Notes: generated by a model not told the origin, from the sequence alone. 64,000 nucleotides of DNA from Thermovenabulum gondwanense (GCF_001601575.1 NZ_LOHZ01000023.1:1-64000), one strand, 5' to 3'. Counted from the first letter of the stretch, positions 10,016-19,979 are shown. Made by a program: numbers and translations.

Positions 10016-11644
10016 GTGAATTTCAAAAGGTTTTATATAATTTCAACCGTCATTTTATGCATATTACCCATGTTTTTTATGTTTTTATACGTTGTAAAAA
10101 TACTTATCCCCGGATATGAAAGGGCAATTACCAATTATCATTTGGTTGAAACCCAAAAAAATTTAGAAAAAATCATCGGCAAAAACCTGGAAGATTTAAA
10201 AATAACCGCCCGGGATTATTCGGTCTGGAGCGATATGTACGAAGCCTTTCAAATAAGAGATTTAGAATACATTAAAAGAAACTACAGCGGTTACCTCCCT
10301 GATGAACCCTACAACCTTTCGTTAATACTGGCAGTGGATTTAAATAAAAACCCCTTTGATTTTTATTCCGATCAGCCTTATTCCGTTGATTCCCTTCTTC
10401 AAAATAAAGAAATAGAGGTCCTTTTTAAGAAAACCTTGGAAGATTTAAAAATTGTCGGGTTGGATGCCGCTATAAAATCAGGATATATAAAGTTAAACAA
10501 TTATATTTACGCCTTCGGGATTTCTCCCATCCTCGACGACAGAGATTTTTCTAAACCTCCCATGGGAATACTGCTGATAGGGCGTGAAATTAATGAAAAT
10601 TTTCTTGGAAAGATAAATTCATATATTGAATCCCCTTTAATTTTCTGCAATGAAGATAAAGAGCATCCTCCATTAATAAAAGGTTTTTTAAAAAGAGAAA
10701 TCCCTGTTTTTGACATTTGGGGTCATCCTTTGGGGCGATTTATCTCTTATTTCAACCTGGGAGTTTTACGAACCATATACCGCAATTTCTTCCTTTTCTT
10801 TATAATCTTTTGCATATTTATCTTTTCGTCAGGAGTATTGTTTGCCATTTCCTTTTCTTCATATTTTGCCAGGCAGTTTCAAAATCTCGAAGATTTCGCT
10901 TTGAAAAGTTTATCTATAAATAGCACTGGACGCATCTCGGGAATAATTGCCCAAAATGTCAAAAACCCTTTTGAAAGGGTCTCTATGGTAATCGATATTC
11001 TCTCAAAGGAACTCAGGGAAAAAATAGCGGTGCTGGAGGCACAAAGAAAAAGGCTCCTATCCCTTTACGAATCAGAAAAAAGGCAATTTGAAGACACTAT
11101 AAAAATGCTTGTCTCAATAGTAGAATTAAAAGACCTTTACACCAAAGGCCATGCTGAAAGGGTAAGTAAAATAGCCGTAAAAATAGGCGAAAAGCTCGGA
11201 ATTTCACTTTCCGCTCGGGAAAATCTTAAAATAGCAGGACTTTTACACGACATAGGCAAGATAATCATCCCTGAAAACATATTAAACAAAACCGGTAAAC
11301 TTTCCAGGGATGAATATGAGATAATAAAATTACACACCGCTTATGGCTTTCATATATTAAACGAGAACCAGACCTTCGAGCACATTGCAAAAATCGTCCT
11401 TTACCACCACGAAAACATTGATGGCACGGGCTATCCCAAAGGCATCAAAGGAGAAGATATTCCCTTGGAGTCAAAAATAATTTCAGTCGCAGACGTATTC
11501 GATGCCCTTACGACGGACAGGCCCTACCGAAAAGCATACACAAAAGAAGAAGCGCTAAATATAATGGAACAGGATGTGGGGAAAAAGTTTGACGAGAAAA
11601 TTTTCGAGGTATTTAAGCAAGTGATGGAAGAAGAAGAAAGGTAG
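10016..11644 (+). CDS. Membrane HD-GYP phosphodiesterase with CHASE4-like sensor
   Basis: This protein probably degrades cyclic-di-GMP. A transmembrane helix at about 8-28 is followed by an extracytoplasmic domain of about 220 residues that looks like CHASE4 (ARDYSVWSDMYEAF), then a second helix near 255-280. A linker leads to an HD-GYP domain with HDIGK, LYHHENIDGTGYPKGIKG and SVADVFDALTTDRPYR, all key residues intact. It starts at a GTG. It converges with the permease gene, and a hairpin at 11640-11660 covers both stop codons. Divergence from the chemoreceptor suggests a shared link to surface behaviour. Confidence 0.88.
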   Translation: MNFKRFYIISTVILCILPMFFMFLYVVKILIPGYERAITNYHLVETQKNLEKIIGKNLEDLKITARDYSVWSDMYEAFQIRDLEYIKRNYSGYLPDEPYNLSLILAVDLNKNPFDFYSDQPYSVDSLLQNKEIEVLFKKTLEDLKIVGLDAAIKSGYIKLNNYIYAFGISPILDDRDFSKPPMGILLIGREINENFLGKINSYIESPLIFCNEDKEHPPLIKGFLKREIPVFDIWGHPLGRFISYFNLGVLRTIYRNFFLFFIIFCIFIFSSGVLFAISFSSYFARQFQNLEDFALKSLSINSTGRISGIIAQNVKNPFERVSMVIDILSKELREKIAVLEAQRKRLLSLYESEKRQFEDTIKMLVSIVELKDLYTKGHAERVSKIAVKIGEKLGISLSARENLKIAGLLHDIGKIIIPENILNKTGKLSRDEYEIIKLHTAYGFHILNENQTFEHIAKIVLYHHENIDGTGYPKGIKGEDIPLESKIISVADVFDALTTDRPYRKAYTKEEALNIMEQDVGKKFDEKIFEVFKQVMEEEER

Positions 11645-11649
11645 GCTTT

Positions 11650-12189
11650 TTAAGCCTGCCTGTTACTTTCATATTTTTCATAAATCCTCGTTTTCTCCTC
11701 ATCGCTTATAATCCTATCTATAAAAGCGGCGATTAATATTATCCCCACCACATCTACAATCCATCTTGTCACGGCAAATTTGCTTCCAAGAGAGGTCATT
11801 TCAAACAAAAACATGGGAATTTTAAGGGTTGACCATGCACCTAAAAATATCAATATATTGGAAAACTTTGCACCTTTTTTCATCATTACCTCCGCAACCG
11901 GAAAGGCACCGTAAAGGGGCCCTGCGGCAGCGGAGCCTAAGAATATGCTGAGCATTATTCCCTTTATTCCCGACCCCTCTCCAAGGAGTTTTATAATAGT
12001 CTCTCTGGGTACCCAGGTATCGAGAAGACCCAGAAGAAGGAATATTGGCGGTATCACGGCTAACATATTTAAAAAGTTGTTTTTAGTGCTTATAAAAATC
12101 TTTGTACCGAGTTTTTTATCCATGATAAAAATAGCAATATCAATAATCATTATAAATATAAACAATGCGTATTTTTTTATGAAATTCAT
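11650..12189 (-). CDS. Half-size permease, second subunit (DUF318-like)
   Basis: This integral membrane protein of 179 residues has about five hydrophobic segments. It contains a conserved block GSAAAGPLYGAFPVAEVMMKKG that aligns with GSITLIPGFVAFPLAASLLQKG in the upstream gene, so the two are paralogous halves. Related permeases of about 320 residues carry both halves in one chain. The start overlaps the stop of the first half by ATGA coupling. The substrate is unknown. Export of metalloid or organic compounds is known for relatives such as ArsP but is not shown here. Confidence 0.75.
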   Translation of the reverse strand: MNFIKKYALFIFIMIIDIAIFIMDKKLGTKIFISTKNNFLNMLAVIPPIFLLLGLLDTWVPRETIIKLLGEGSGIKGIMLSIFLGSAAAGPLYGAFPVAEVMMKKGAKFSNILIFLGAWSTLKIPMFLFEMTSLGSKFAVTRWIVDVVGIILIAAFIDRIISDEEKTRIYEKYESNRQA

Positions 12190-12698
12190 CTTACCACCAT
12201 CCCTATTATTAATGCTACGATAAAGGAAAATATATAACTTAAGACATTCCTCAAAAATGCAACCCTTTTCCCGAAATAGCTTATTTCAAGGGGCAATGTT
12301 ACAAACCCCACCATCATTAATGTAGAAATAAACACCGCTATCTGCATAACACCGGCTCCCTTTTGAAGAAGGGAAGCAGCGAGGGGAAAGGCAACAAATC
12401 CGGGTATCAGGGTTATAGAACCAATAATTGATGTTAAAAACATTCCCAAAAAACCCGTATTGGCACCAATTATCTTTGAAATGATATCCGGAGTAAGCAC
12501 AGTCAAAACAAGCCCTATTAAAGCGAGCACTCCCGCAAAGGCGGGCAAAATATTTTCAAAGGATTTCCATGCTTTTTTAAGAGCCATTTTCGTTTTTTTC
12601 CTGTCTTTAAAAAAGGAAACAATCAGAAATATTACAGCAAGGATGTACATAACTACCGTAAACAATATTTCACCTTCCTTCACCGAAATTTTCATCAA
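12186..12698 (-). CDS. Half-size permease, first subunit (DUF318-like)
   Basis: This 170-residue membrane protein has about five hydrophobic stretches and a conserved central loop ending in AFPLAASLLQKGAGVMQ. It is homologous to the following gene and probably forms a heterodimer with it, together reconstituting a full permease. Its start lies within the last 29 bp of the PadR gene, so regulator and transporter are in one operon. A basic stretch (KDRKKTKMALKKAWK) after the first helix suggests that loop is cytoplasmic. Confidence 0.75.
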   Translation of the reverse strand: MMKISVKEGEILFTVVMYILAVIFLIVSFFKDRKKTKMALKKAWKSFENILPAFAGVLALIGLVLTVLTPDIISKIIGANTGFLGMFLTSIIGSITLIPGFVAFPLAASLLQKGAGVMQIAVFISTLMMVGFVTLPLEISYFGKRVAFLRNVLSYIFSFIVALIIGMVVR

Positions 12699-13050
12699 AA
12701 CGCTTTAAAAAATATTCCATCCGTTTTATCTGCCTTTTAACGTGTTCAGCCCAGGTAAAAAGGACTTCCTCACCCTCATCGGTAAGTTTGTAAAGTCTTT
12801 TGGCAGGGCCCTTGCCTTCAGTATCCCATTCGGAGATTATAAGCCCTTCTTCTTCCATCCTCCTTAAGTTCCTGTATACCGCACCGGGGTCAATACATTC
12901 GTTAAAGCCAAAGTCCAAAAGCCTTTCCATCAATTCATAACCGTGGGAAGGTCTTTCCTTTAATAACAGCAAAAGGCAGGGCATCATGAATCTTTCCAGT
13001 TTGAAGCCGGGACATCCTCGTTTTTCATGGTGCCTTTCTTCATCGCACAT
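12670..13050 (-). CDS. PadR-family transcriptional regulator
   Basis: This 126-residue winged-helix protein has the PadR signature LLKERPSHGYELMERL near residues 29-44 and PGAVYRNLRRMEEEGLI, followed by a helical dimerisation tail. The first 13 residues (MCDEERHHEKRGC) hold two Cys and two His, unusual for the family and suggestive of metal or redox sensing. It is the first gene of the operon with the two half-permeases. The 27-bp palindrome just upstream is a plausible autoregulatory operator. Confidence 0.85.
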   Translation of the reverse strand: MCDEERHHEKRGCPGFKLERFMMPCLLLLLKERPSHGYELMERLLDFGFNECIDPGAVYRNLRRMEEEGLIISEWDTEGKGPAKRLYKLTDEGEEVLFTWAEHVKRQIKRMEYFLKRFDENFGEGR

Positions 13051-13072
13051 AATTTCACCCCACTTATATTTT

Positions 13073-13099
13073 CATATATATGTCTATAACATATATATG
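13073..13099. promoter_or_regulatory. Palindromic operator, probable PadR site
   Basis: Perfect 11-bp arms CATATATATGT and ACATATATATG are separated by CTATA. The inner ATGT...ACAT halves resemble known PadR operators, although the spacing is shorter than in the classical site. It lies just downstream of the promoter at 13109-13136, where a bound repressor would block transcription. Confidence 0.7.
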
Positions 13100-13108
13100 T
13101 TTAACTTA

Positions 13109-13136
13109 ATTATACCTTAAAAATATAAATTTTCAA
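13109..13136 (-). promoter_or_regulatory. Sigma-A promoter of the padR-permease operon
   Basis: On the minus strand TTGAAA (13131-13136) and TATAAT (13109-13114) are spaced by 16 bp, with the palindromic operator immediately downstream. Confidence 0.6.
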
Positions 13137-13145
13137 GAAGATTAA

Positions 13146-13185
13146 AAAAACCGCCTTCAGGTTTTATATCCTAAAAGCGGTTTTT
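13146..13185. terminator. Terminator after gap
   Basis: Arms AAAAACCGC and GCGGTTTTT enclose a 23-base loop that could form further pairs. T runs on either side allow termination of gap on the minus strand. Confidence 0.65.
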
Positions 13186-13193
13186 ATCATTTA

Positions 13194-14303
<1,110 letters not shown>

Positions 14304-14398
14304 CTATATTATATTTTATTTATCATTATAATGTGTTACGATATATATGAATTTTTTTATTTTTATGATATATTAAGGAACATAATCTCAAAAATAAA

Positions 14399-14418
14399 AA
14401 ACCCGCAGATGCGGGTTT
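14399..14418 (-). terminator. Terminator after the HEPN/MNT pair
   Basis: An 8-bp stem (14399-14406 with 14411-14418) with an AGAT loop is followed on the minus strand by a T-rich run. Confidence 0.75.
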
Positions 14419-14448
14419 CTTGATTTTTCTATTCAATTATAGAATCTA

Positions 14449-14541
14449 TTAGTTCATAATCCTTTCGGCTATTTGGATACTTTTTACTACATCTTCTTCC
14501 TCAACTATCAGAGGGTCAGAAAAGCTCAAGGATATATCCAT
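14449..14541 (-). pseudogene. Possible C-terminal remnant of a class III aminotransferase
   Basis: A 30-codon reading frame contains FSDPLIVEEEDVVKSIQIA, which resembles the last helix-strand region of class III aminotransferases (PPLIITEEEID-like). It begins inside the 3' end of the nucleotidyltransferase gene and lacks everything else such an enzyme needs. It may be the scar of a lost gene. The match is short, so the family call is tentative. Confidence 0.3.
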
Positions 14542-14885
14542 TTTATTTCTTCCTCTACAATTTTATAAAATTTCGCATTGCTGTTTTTCATTTTTTCAAT
14601 TTCGTCCTCGGTATATATCAGCAAATCAACCGGAACAGGTATTTTGCTTAAATCCCATTTTTCTGATCGCTTATCAAAAGGAATTGCGGTATTTTTCATA
14701 ACTATAATAACATCCAAATCGCTTCCTACTCCCCAATCGCCTCGAGAGTAAGAACCAAAATATCCTACTTTTTTTATATCTCGCTGGCTTTTTGCAATCT
14801 CTTCTACCCATTCCTTTAATGAATTAACCACACTTTTTTCATCGGGCCATTTGAGTACGGACGAATTCAAGGATCTCACCGGCAT
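14526..14885 (-). CDS. MNT-type nucleotidyltransferase (antitoxin of HEPN/MNT pair)
   Basis: This 119-residue minimal nucleotidyltransferase carries the signature GSYSRGDWGVGSDLDVIIVM, with the G-S motif and two aspartates for metal binding. In characterised HEPN/MNT modules this protein neutralises the HEPN ribonuclease, in some cases by adding AMP to it. It overlaps the HEPN gene by 47 bp. Intact catalytic residues suggest it is functional. Confidence 0.85.
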   Translation of the reverse strand: MPVRSLNSSVLKWPDEKSVVNSLKEWVEEIAKSQRDIKKVGYFGSYSRGDWGVGSDLDVIIVMKNTAIPFDKRSEKWDLSKIPVPVDLLIYTEDEIEKMKNSNAKFYKIVEEEIKWIYP

Positions 14886-15231
14886 ATTTTACAGCCTCCT
14901 CACTTTGCAAAAAACTATAATGTTCAAAAGGCGCACCTTCCGGGTGACTATCAGGATACCTCGCCGGTATATAAAAATTATCAAGCACCTTTGCCTTTGC
15001 TATTAACTCTTCACTTACCGGGATACTTTCGGGTAAATCTTTCAAAAGCCTTGAAAGAACATGCCCCCATGCCTCCTGCCCTAAATGTAAATGCAAGGCT
15101 TTTAAAGCTTTTTCTGCTGCCTGATGAGCTGCAAAACATGCCCACTCATGATCTTTATTTTCCCTTGAAAATTTTGCATGCTCTAAATCTTTTAGAGCCT
15201 GTTTGTACCAATCTTTTGCTCGATTGGGCAT
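14839..15231 (-). CDS. HEPN-domain protein (toxin of HEPN/MNT pair)
   Basis: This helical protein of about 130 residues has the HEPN N-terminal pattern AKDWYKQALKDLEHAKFSRE and the AAHQAAEKALKALHLHLG helix. The C-terminal stretch YIPARYPDSHPEG is typical of this subgroup. The ribonuclease motif of HEPN toxins, Arg with a following polar residue and His, cannot be placed with confidence. I prefer the ATG at 15231 over the GTG at 15240 because GGAG is correctly spaced for it. It precedes its partner in the operon. Confidence 0.82.
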   Translation of the reverse strand: MPNRAKDWYKQALKDLEHAKFSRENKDHEWACFAAHQAAEKALKALHLHLGQEAWGHVLSRLLKDLPESIPVSEELIAKAKVLDNFYIPARYPDSHPEGAPFEHYSFLQSEEAVKYAGEILEFVRTQMAR

Positions 15232-15366
15232 AATATCCACTCCAATTATTATTATCAGTATAATTTTACCATTTTAAAGTTAAATGGGTCAATGCACAGG
15301 ACTATACTTTAAATTATAATAATTTTGGGTATAATTATATATAGAATAATATTTTGAGGTGAAATT

Positions 15367-16755
15367 ATGTTTGTTGGAAGGGAAAGGGAGTTAGAGCTTC
15401 TTGAAAGAGAATATAAAAGGGAAGGGACATCTTTTGTAATAATCTATGGCCGAAGAAGGGTGGGAAAAACTTCCCTTATAAAAGAATTTATAAAAAATAA
15501 GCCTTCTTTATACTTCCTTGCAACCGAAGAAATAGAAGAAGAAAACATGAAAAACTTTCAATGGAAAATCGTCGAATATTTTAATTTAGACCTTTTCAAA
15601 GATATAACATTAAAAAACTGGGAAAAAATTTTTCAACTAATTCCAGATACCAAAGATAAATTAATATTAGTAATAGATGAATTTCAATACTTGGCTTTCG
15701 TTAATAAAGCGGTAACCAGTATTTTTCAGAAAATTTGGGATGAAATATTAAGTAAAAAAAATATTATGCTTATACTTTGCGGCTCCTATATAAGCATGAT
15801 GGAAGACCTAACATTATCCTACAATAGCCCTCTGTTTGGGCGAAGGACGGCTCAAATAAAATTAGATCCCCTTAACTTTTTTGAAGCCAAGTTACTATAT
15901 AATCAGGAAAATAATGAAAAAAATATTCTTTTATACAGCATAACCGGTGGAACACCTAAATATATTGAGATGTTTGATGTCAAAAGTCCGGATCTATTTT
16001 CTGCAATATCGGAAAACATCCTGAAAAAAGGAAGTTTTTTTTACGAAGAAGCTGAATTTTTACTGGAAAAAGAAGTGGAAAAAAATATTACTTATTTTTC
16101 TATATTAAAAACAATTGCCCTCGGTAATCACAAAATAGGTAAAATAGCATCGACACTTTCCCTTCCGGTATCGTCCATATCAAAATACCTGGATACTCTC
16201 CAAAAATTGGATATTGTCGAAAGAATTGTCCCTGTAACTGAAGAAAATCCAGAAAAAAATAAAAAAGGCTTATATTATATAAAAGATAATTTTCTTAATT
16301 TTTGGTTTAAATTTGTATTTCCTTATAAGTCCTATTTGGAAATAGATAAAACAGATTATGTGTTAAAAATGATAAAAGAAAGGTTTTATGAAAACCATGT
16401 ATCACTGGTTTTTGAAGAAATTTGCAGACAATATTTACTTTATAAGTCCCCTTTTGTATTCTCTAAAATAGGCAAATGGTGGGACGGGGATGAAGAAATA
16501 GACATAGTTGGTATTAACCAAGAAGATAAAAATTACCTGGTAGGAGAATGTAAATTTACCGTAAAACCCGTAAGCCTTGAATTATTTTTTCACTTAAAAG
16601 AAAAGGCAAAAAAAATTAAAATAAACGGCAAAAACATAATAAACTTTAATACTCATTTTGCCTTTTTCTCAAAAAGCGGTTTCACAAAAGATTTTATCGA
16701 TTACGCCAAGGAAAATAAGAATATACATCTTTTTACAATAGATGATATTAATTAA
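15367..16755 (+). CDS. AAA ATPase with DUF234-type nuclease-like C-terminus
   Basis: This 462-residue P-loop protein resembles the archaeal-type ATPase family. Walker A is GRRRVGKTS (residues 28-36) and Walker B is LILVIDEFQYL near 100. A winged-helix region follows (KIASTLSLPVSSISKYLDTL). The C-terminal domain has a PD-(D/E)xK-like pattern, EEIDIVGINQE...LVGECKF. The cellular role of this family is not settled. Some members lie in mobile or defence contexts. It stands alone on the plus strand and its DNA is AT-richer than flanking metabolic genes, which fits acquisition. Confidence 0.8.
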   Translation: MFVGRERELELLEREYKREGTSFVIIYGRRRVGKTSLIKEFIKNKPSLYFLATEEIEEENMKNFQWKIVEYFNLDLFKDITLKNWEKIFQLIPDTKDKLILVIDEFQYLAFVNKAVTSIFQKIWDEILSKKNIMLILCGSYISMMEDLTLSYNSPLFGRRTAQIKLDPLNFFEAKLLYNQENNEKNILLYSITGGTPKYIEMFDVKSPDLFSAISENILKKGSFFYEEAEFLLEKEVEKNITYFSILKTIALGNHKIGKIASTLSLPVSSISKYLDTLQKLDIVERIVPVTEENPEKNKKGLYYIKDNFLNFWFKFVFPYKSYLEIDKTDYVLKMIKERFYENHVSLVFEEICRQYLLYKSPFVFSKIGKWWDGDEEIDIVGINQEDKNYLVGECKFTVKPVSLELFFHLKEKAKKIKINGKNIINFNTHFAFFSKSGFTKDFIDYAKENKNIHLFTIDDIN

Positions 16756-16830
16756 AATTTATTTCATTCACCCCCTCAGAAGATTCGGAAAAAGCCAAAG
16801 GGATTATTCATACTTTTTTAAAGTAGTTTA

Positions 16831-16856
16831 ATAGCCCGCCAAAGCGGGCTATTTTT
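16831..16856. terminator. Terminator between converging genes
   Basis: A 9-bp stem ATAGCCCGC/GCGGGCTAT is followed by TTTTTT on the plus strand. It belongs to a family of AGCCCGC/GCGGGCT hairpins that recurs at 25499, 35121 and 48188. Confidence 0.85.
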
Positions 16857-16889
16857 TACAAAGCAAATTGATCAAATAATTCCCTAATT
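16849..16889 (-). pseudogene. Remnant of a galU 3' tail
   Basis: Read on the minus strand, this stretch encodes GNYLINLLCKK and a stop inside the terminator. The genuine galU at 48 kb ends in [10 protein letters not shown] beside the same kind of hairpin. It directly abuts the stop codon of the broken gltS gene. The nucleotide sequence is closest to the tail copy at 25.5 kb (TTTTTACAAAGCA-ATTGATCAAATAAT). It is a fragment with no gene body. Confidence 0.6.
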
Positions 16890-17986
16890 CTAATAACTAA
16901 CAAGGGCAATAAGAGCTGCACCGCAAGGGGGCACAATTAAGAAAGCCTTTTTAGATACAACCCCATATCTTTCGCAAACCGCATTCATATTTGCTAATGC
17001 ATTCGGCGTAGCTCCTAAACCGTGACCTACTAAACCAGAACACATTACTGCTGCATCGTAATTTCTACCAATCAAGGGGAATAGCAAAAATGCTGCATAA
17101 AGTAAGATAAATATAGTTTGAACCACAAGGATTATTACTAGAGGCAGTGCTAATGAAGCAAGCTCCCAGATTTTTAAGGACATCATGGCCATTGAAAGGA
17201 AGATCCCCAAAGAAAAGTCAGAAATAACATCTACCGTATTCCATTTAATATTACTAATTTCAAAACATCGTTTATATTCCTGAATATCACCGCAATGAAC
17301 ATTGCGCCAATATAGCCTGGAAGTACAAAATTGGTAATGTTTTTAATATATCCTGCTATCAACTCTCCCAGTACCATAATAACCAATATTAGGCCCGACA
17401 TGTTAATTAGGCTGTTGCTCGTGACGGGTTCGGATTCACCTTTGTCAATTTCATAAGAAATTCCTTCTTCCTCGTCAGTTTTGATTTCAAGATTAAAGCG
17501 CTCTATTAACCACTTTGCGAGAGGTCCACCCAAGAGTCCTCCTGCTATTAATCCGTAAGTCGCTGAGGCAATAGCAACGACAAATGCTCCATTAACACCC
17601 ATATTTTCTACAGTAGGGCCAAATGCCGATGCCGCTCCGTGACCTCCTTCCAGCGAAACTGCCCCAGCCATTACGCCTAAGACAGGATGTATCCCAGTAA
17701 ATTTGGCTACTGTAGATCCTATCAAGTATTGCGAAATTGCCAGTATCCAACATCCAACCAGATACACTATAAGGGTTTTGCCGCCCTTTTTAACAAGTCC
17801 CAGACTTCCCGCAAGTCCTACCGTAGTAAAAAATGCTATCATCAATGGCGACTGGAGAGTGGTATCAAAGCTAAAACCCTGTTCATCCGCTTTAGCAGTA
17901 CAATCAAAAAAACAGATTCCATATAATATAATTAATAAAAGCAAACTAAAAAGAAAAAAGCTTTTAAATTTATATCCACCCACCAA
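16890..17986 (-). pseudogene. gltS: Sodium/glutamate symporter, broken
   Basis: The reading frame from 17986 encodes GltS-type sequence: DTTLQSPLMIAFFTT, LVKKGGKTLIV, SLEGGHGAASAFGP. It then stops near 17231. The rest, SDFSLGIFLSMAMMSLKIWEL and CSGLVGHGLGATPNALANM, continues in another frame to 16890. The switch falls at a run of four A (17262-17265, plus strand), where one base gained or lost would explain it. About 40 N-terminal residues, including the first PAPVIGG-like segment, also seem to be missing. A sequencing error could explain the frameshift but not the short N-terminus. Confidence 0.8.
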
Positions 17987-18096
17987 ATTTTCCTCCGTTA
18001 TTGAAAGTTATATATAAATATATCTTCTATTTTTCAAAAATAATTCCTTCAAAAATTAAACTGAAGTTTTAGATCGTTAGCATGTCGCGCACATAA

Positions 18097-18127
18097 AAAA
18101 AAGCCCACTTTTATGGGCGGACTTTCT
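18097..18127 (-). terminator. Terminator after ortB
   Basis: A hairpin with core GCCCA/TGGGC (18103-18107 and 18114-18118) is followed on the minus strand by a run of nine T. Confidence 0.65.
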
Positions 18128-18178
18128 TTACAATATTTATACTTTTATAATCAAAGCTAATATTTATAATTAATCAAT

Positions 18179-19594
18179 TTACATTACTTTCACTCCAAAT
18201 TCCTTTAATGTTTTTGCAACATTTTCTTTTGTCCACTTTATATCCTCAGCTAAAAATTCTACGTCTACGTCTTCTACTTCCTTTACATTATAGGTATTCA
18301 CTGCATTTTTTATATAGGATTTCCTGAGATCATCAAGGTCGATTTCCTTATACCCCATCTGCCCTAAGTTCTCGGGTATTACTATCGTCTTCCCCGGGAT
18401 GTTTTCTTCAGGGTTTCCGATTTTTACTTCAATCCCGTTTTCCCTTGCAAAACTAAGCTGCGCAAGGGGGTGCTTCCCCGCTCCTGTATATTCGGTCTCC
18501 TGCACTACGATAATTTGATCTTCATCCATTTCTTTTGCCAAGGCAATTGCCGCAGCAAGCGAAGTATTGCCAGCAGGCCCTCTTTCCAGCCCCTCCAGTT
18601 GAGCTAAAAGTTCAGTAGTATAAAATACCTCTCCTTGAGTTACTGTAACATATCTATCAAGGTACCTTAAAGGCCTTGCCGCATTTCTCGGCACATCAGA
18701 CCTATCGGGCCAAACGGCAAAAGGCACGCCAAATCCCGTATGCCCGGTGGTAAATGACTTTTTATTAAAATCATTATCGGATGCCATATGAAGACCGGTC
18801 AAATCCACAGAAGCTCCTATAATCTTAGTATCCTTCGCTCCTGCTTTTAATACACCCCTTGCCGTCCCCGTTACATTTCCTCCACCCGCATGTGTGATCA
18901 CTACCGCATCGGGAAATTTCCCTTCCCTTTCCTTAATCTCAGCAGCTACCTCGTAACCTAAGGTCTCAATACCTGCTATACTGTAAGGGGTATATAGGGA
19001 AGCGTTAAAATACCCGGTTTCTTCAAGAAGGGTCAAGAATACATAAAAAAGCTCGGGCCCTACAGTAAGCTGAACAACTTCGGCACCATATGCCTCACAT
19101 TTTCTCGCCTTCTCAAGGATTTCCGGCTGCCCAACTTTCCTAGAATCGTATACTTCTTGCACAACTATACATTTTATTCCCCTTTGGGCAGCCTGAGCTG
19201 CTACCGTAGCACCGTAATTTCCTGAAGTTGCAGCTATAACACCTTTAAAACCAATCTTTTTAGCATGGTATACGGATAAGGACGCTCTTCTGTCCTTAAA
19301 AGATCCCGAACAGTTTGCCGCTTCATCTTTTATAAAGATCCTTGCGCCCTTACCTTTGGGAGCATATTTTCTCACAAGAGCCGTTAAATTTTTCAGTTCG
19401 AAAAGCGGTGTTTTACCAACCTTGGTTTCCGATTGAATTTTTGCAATATCTTCGAGGTCATAAGGGACATTTTTCATCAGCCCTTCGTAGTCAAAGGAAA
19501 TTCTCCCATACTCTAATACTTTGTAATCTATACCTACAGATTTTTTCATTATTTCATTTTTTCTGCCCATAACCGCTTGATAGGATTTATTCAT
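18179..19594 (-). CDS. ortB: 2-amino-4-oxopentanoate thiolase, beta subunit
   Basis: This PLP-dependent protein resembles threonine synthase. With OrtA it cleaves 2-amino-4-oxopentanoate with CoA to D-alanine and acetyl-CoA, the last step of anaerobic ornithine oxidation. The PLP lysine is Lys100 in GSFKDRRAS, and a phosphate-binding glycine loop HAGGGNVTGTARG is also present. Length (471) fits the family. Its start overlaps the ortA stop by 8 bp. The other pathway genes (ornithine racemase, aminomutase, diaminopentanoate dehydrogenase) are not in the window. Confidence 0.92.
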   Translation of the reverse strand: MNKSYQAVMGRKNEIMKKSVGIDYKVLEYGRISFDYEGLMKNVPYDLEDIAKIQSETKVGKTPLFELKNLTALVRKYAPKGKGARIFIKDEAANCSGSFKDRRASLSVYHAKKIGFKGVIAATSGNYGATVAAQAAQRGIKCIVVQEVYDSRKVGQPEILEKARKCEAYGAEVVQLTVGPELFYVFLTLLEETGYFNASLYTPYSIAGIETLGYEVAAEIKEREGKFPDAVVITHAGGGNVTGTARGVLKAGAKDTKIIGASVDLTGLHMASDNDFNKKSFTTGHTGFGVPFAVWPDRSDVPRNAARPLRYLDRYVTVTQGEVFYTTELLAQLEGLERGPAGNTSLAAAIALAKEMDEDQIIVVQETEYTGAGKHPLAQLSFARENGIEVKIGNPEENIPGKTIVIPENLGQMGYKEIDLDDLRKSYIKNAVNTYNVKEVEDVDVEFLAEDIKWTKENVAKTLKEFGVKVM

Positions 19595-19910
19595 TATCCC
19601 CTGCCCCCTTCACAACCTCTGAAAGCTCTTTTTTTACATTGTATCCTGAGATCAAAAGCTCTTCTACACAATTTCCAAAATCATGAATATGCCTGGGATT
19701 CACCTCGACAAGGGTTCCTTTAACAAGTCTATCAGTCAAGGTCTTTATCATCACTTCGTCGCCAATTCTGGCTTGTTCGTCAATCAAAAATCCCCTGACC
19801 CACATTTTCAATGGAACCCTCTTTGTATCTTCCGGCAGATGAGGTGCCCTCTCCTCAGGTGTCAAAACAGTATTTTCTATTTCTACCCACATTCCCTTTT
19901 TAGCCTCCAA
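19587..19910 (-). CDS. ortA: 2-amino-4-oxopentanoate thiolase, alpha subunit
   Basis: This 107-residue subunit works only with OrtB. Recognisable features are an AKKGMWVEI start, EERAPHLPEDTKRVPL, and a NPRHIHDFGNCVEELL ending. The TTG start at 19910 follows GGGGG and gives the normal N-terminus. A later ATG would lose the conserved AKKG segment. It follows nhaC after a terminator-like hairpin, so it may be made by read-through from the sigma-54 promoter at 21.5 kb or from an unseen promoter. Confidence 0.9.
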   Translation of the reverse strand: MEAKKGMWVEIENTVLTPEERAPHLPEDTKRVPLKMWVRGFLIDEQARIGDEVMIKTLTDRLVKGTLVEVNPRHIHDFGNCVEELLISGYNVKKELSEVVKGAGDNE

Positions 19911-19940
19911 TTCTTTTACCCCCTTTGCAAAATTTATCAG

Positions 19941-19974
19941 AAAAACTCTCCCCGCAAAATAGAGGAGAGTTTTT
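19941..19974 (-). terminator. Hairpin between nhaC and ortA
   Basis: An 11-bp perfect stem AAAAACTCTCC/GGAGAGTTTTT carries T runs on both ends. It would partly terminate after nhaC, setting a lower level for ortAB. Confidence 0.75.
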
Positions 19975-19979
19975 CCGTC

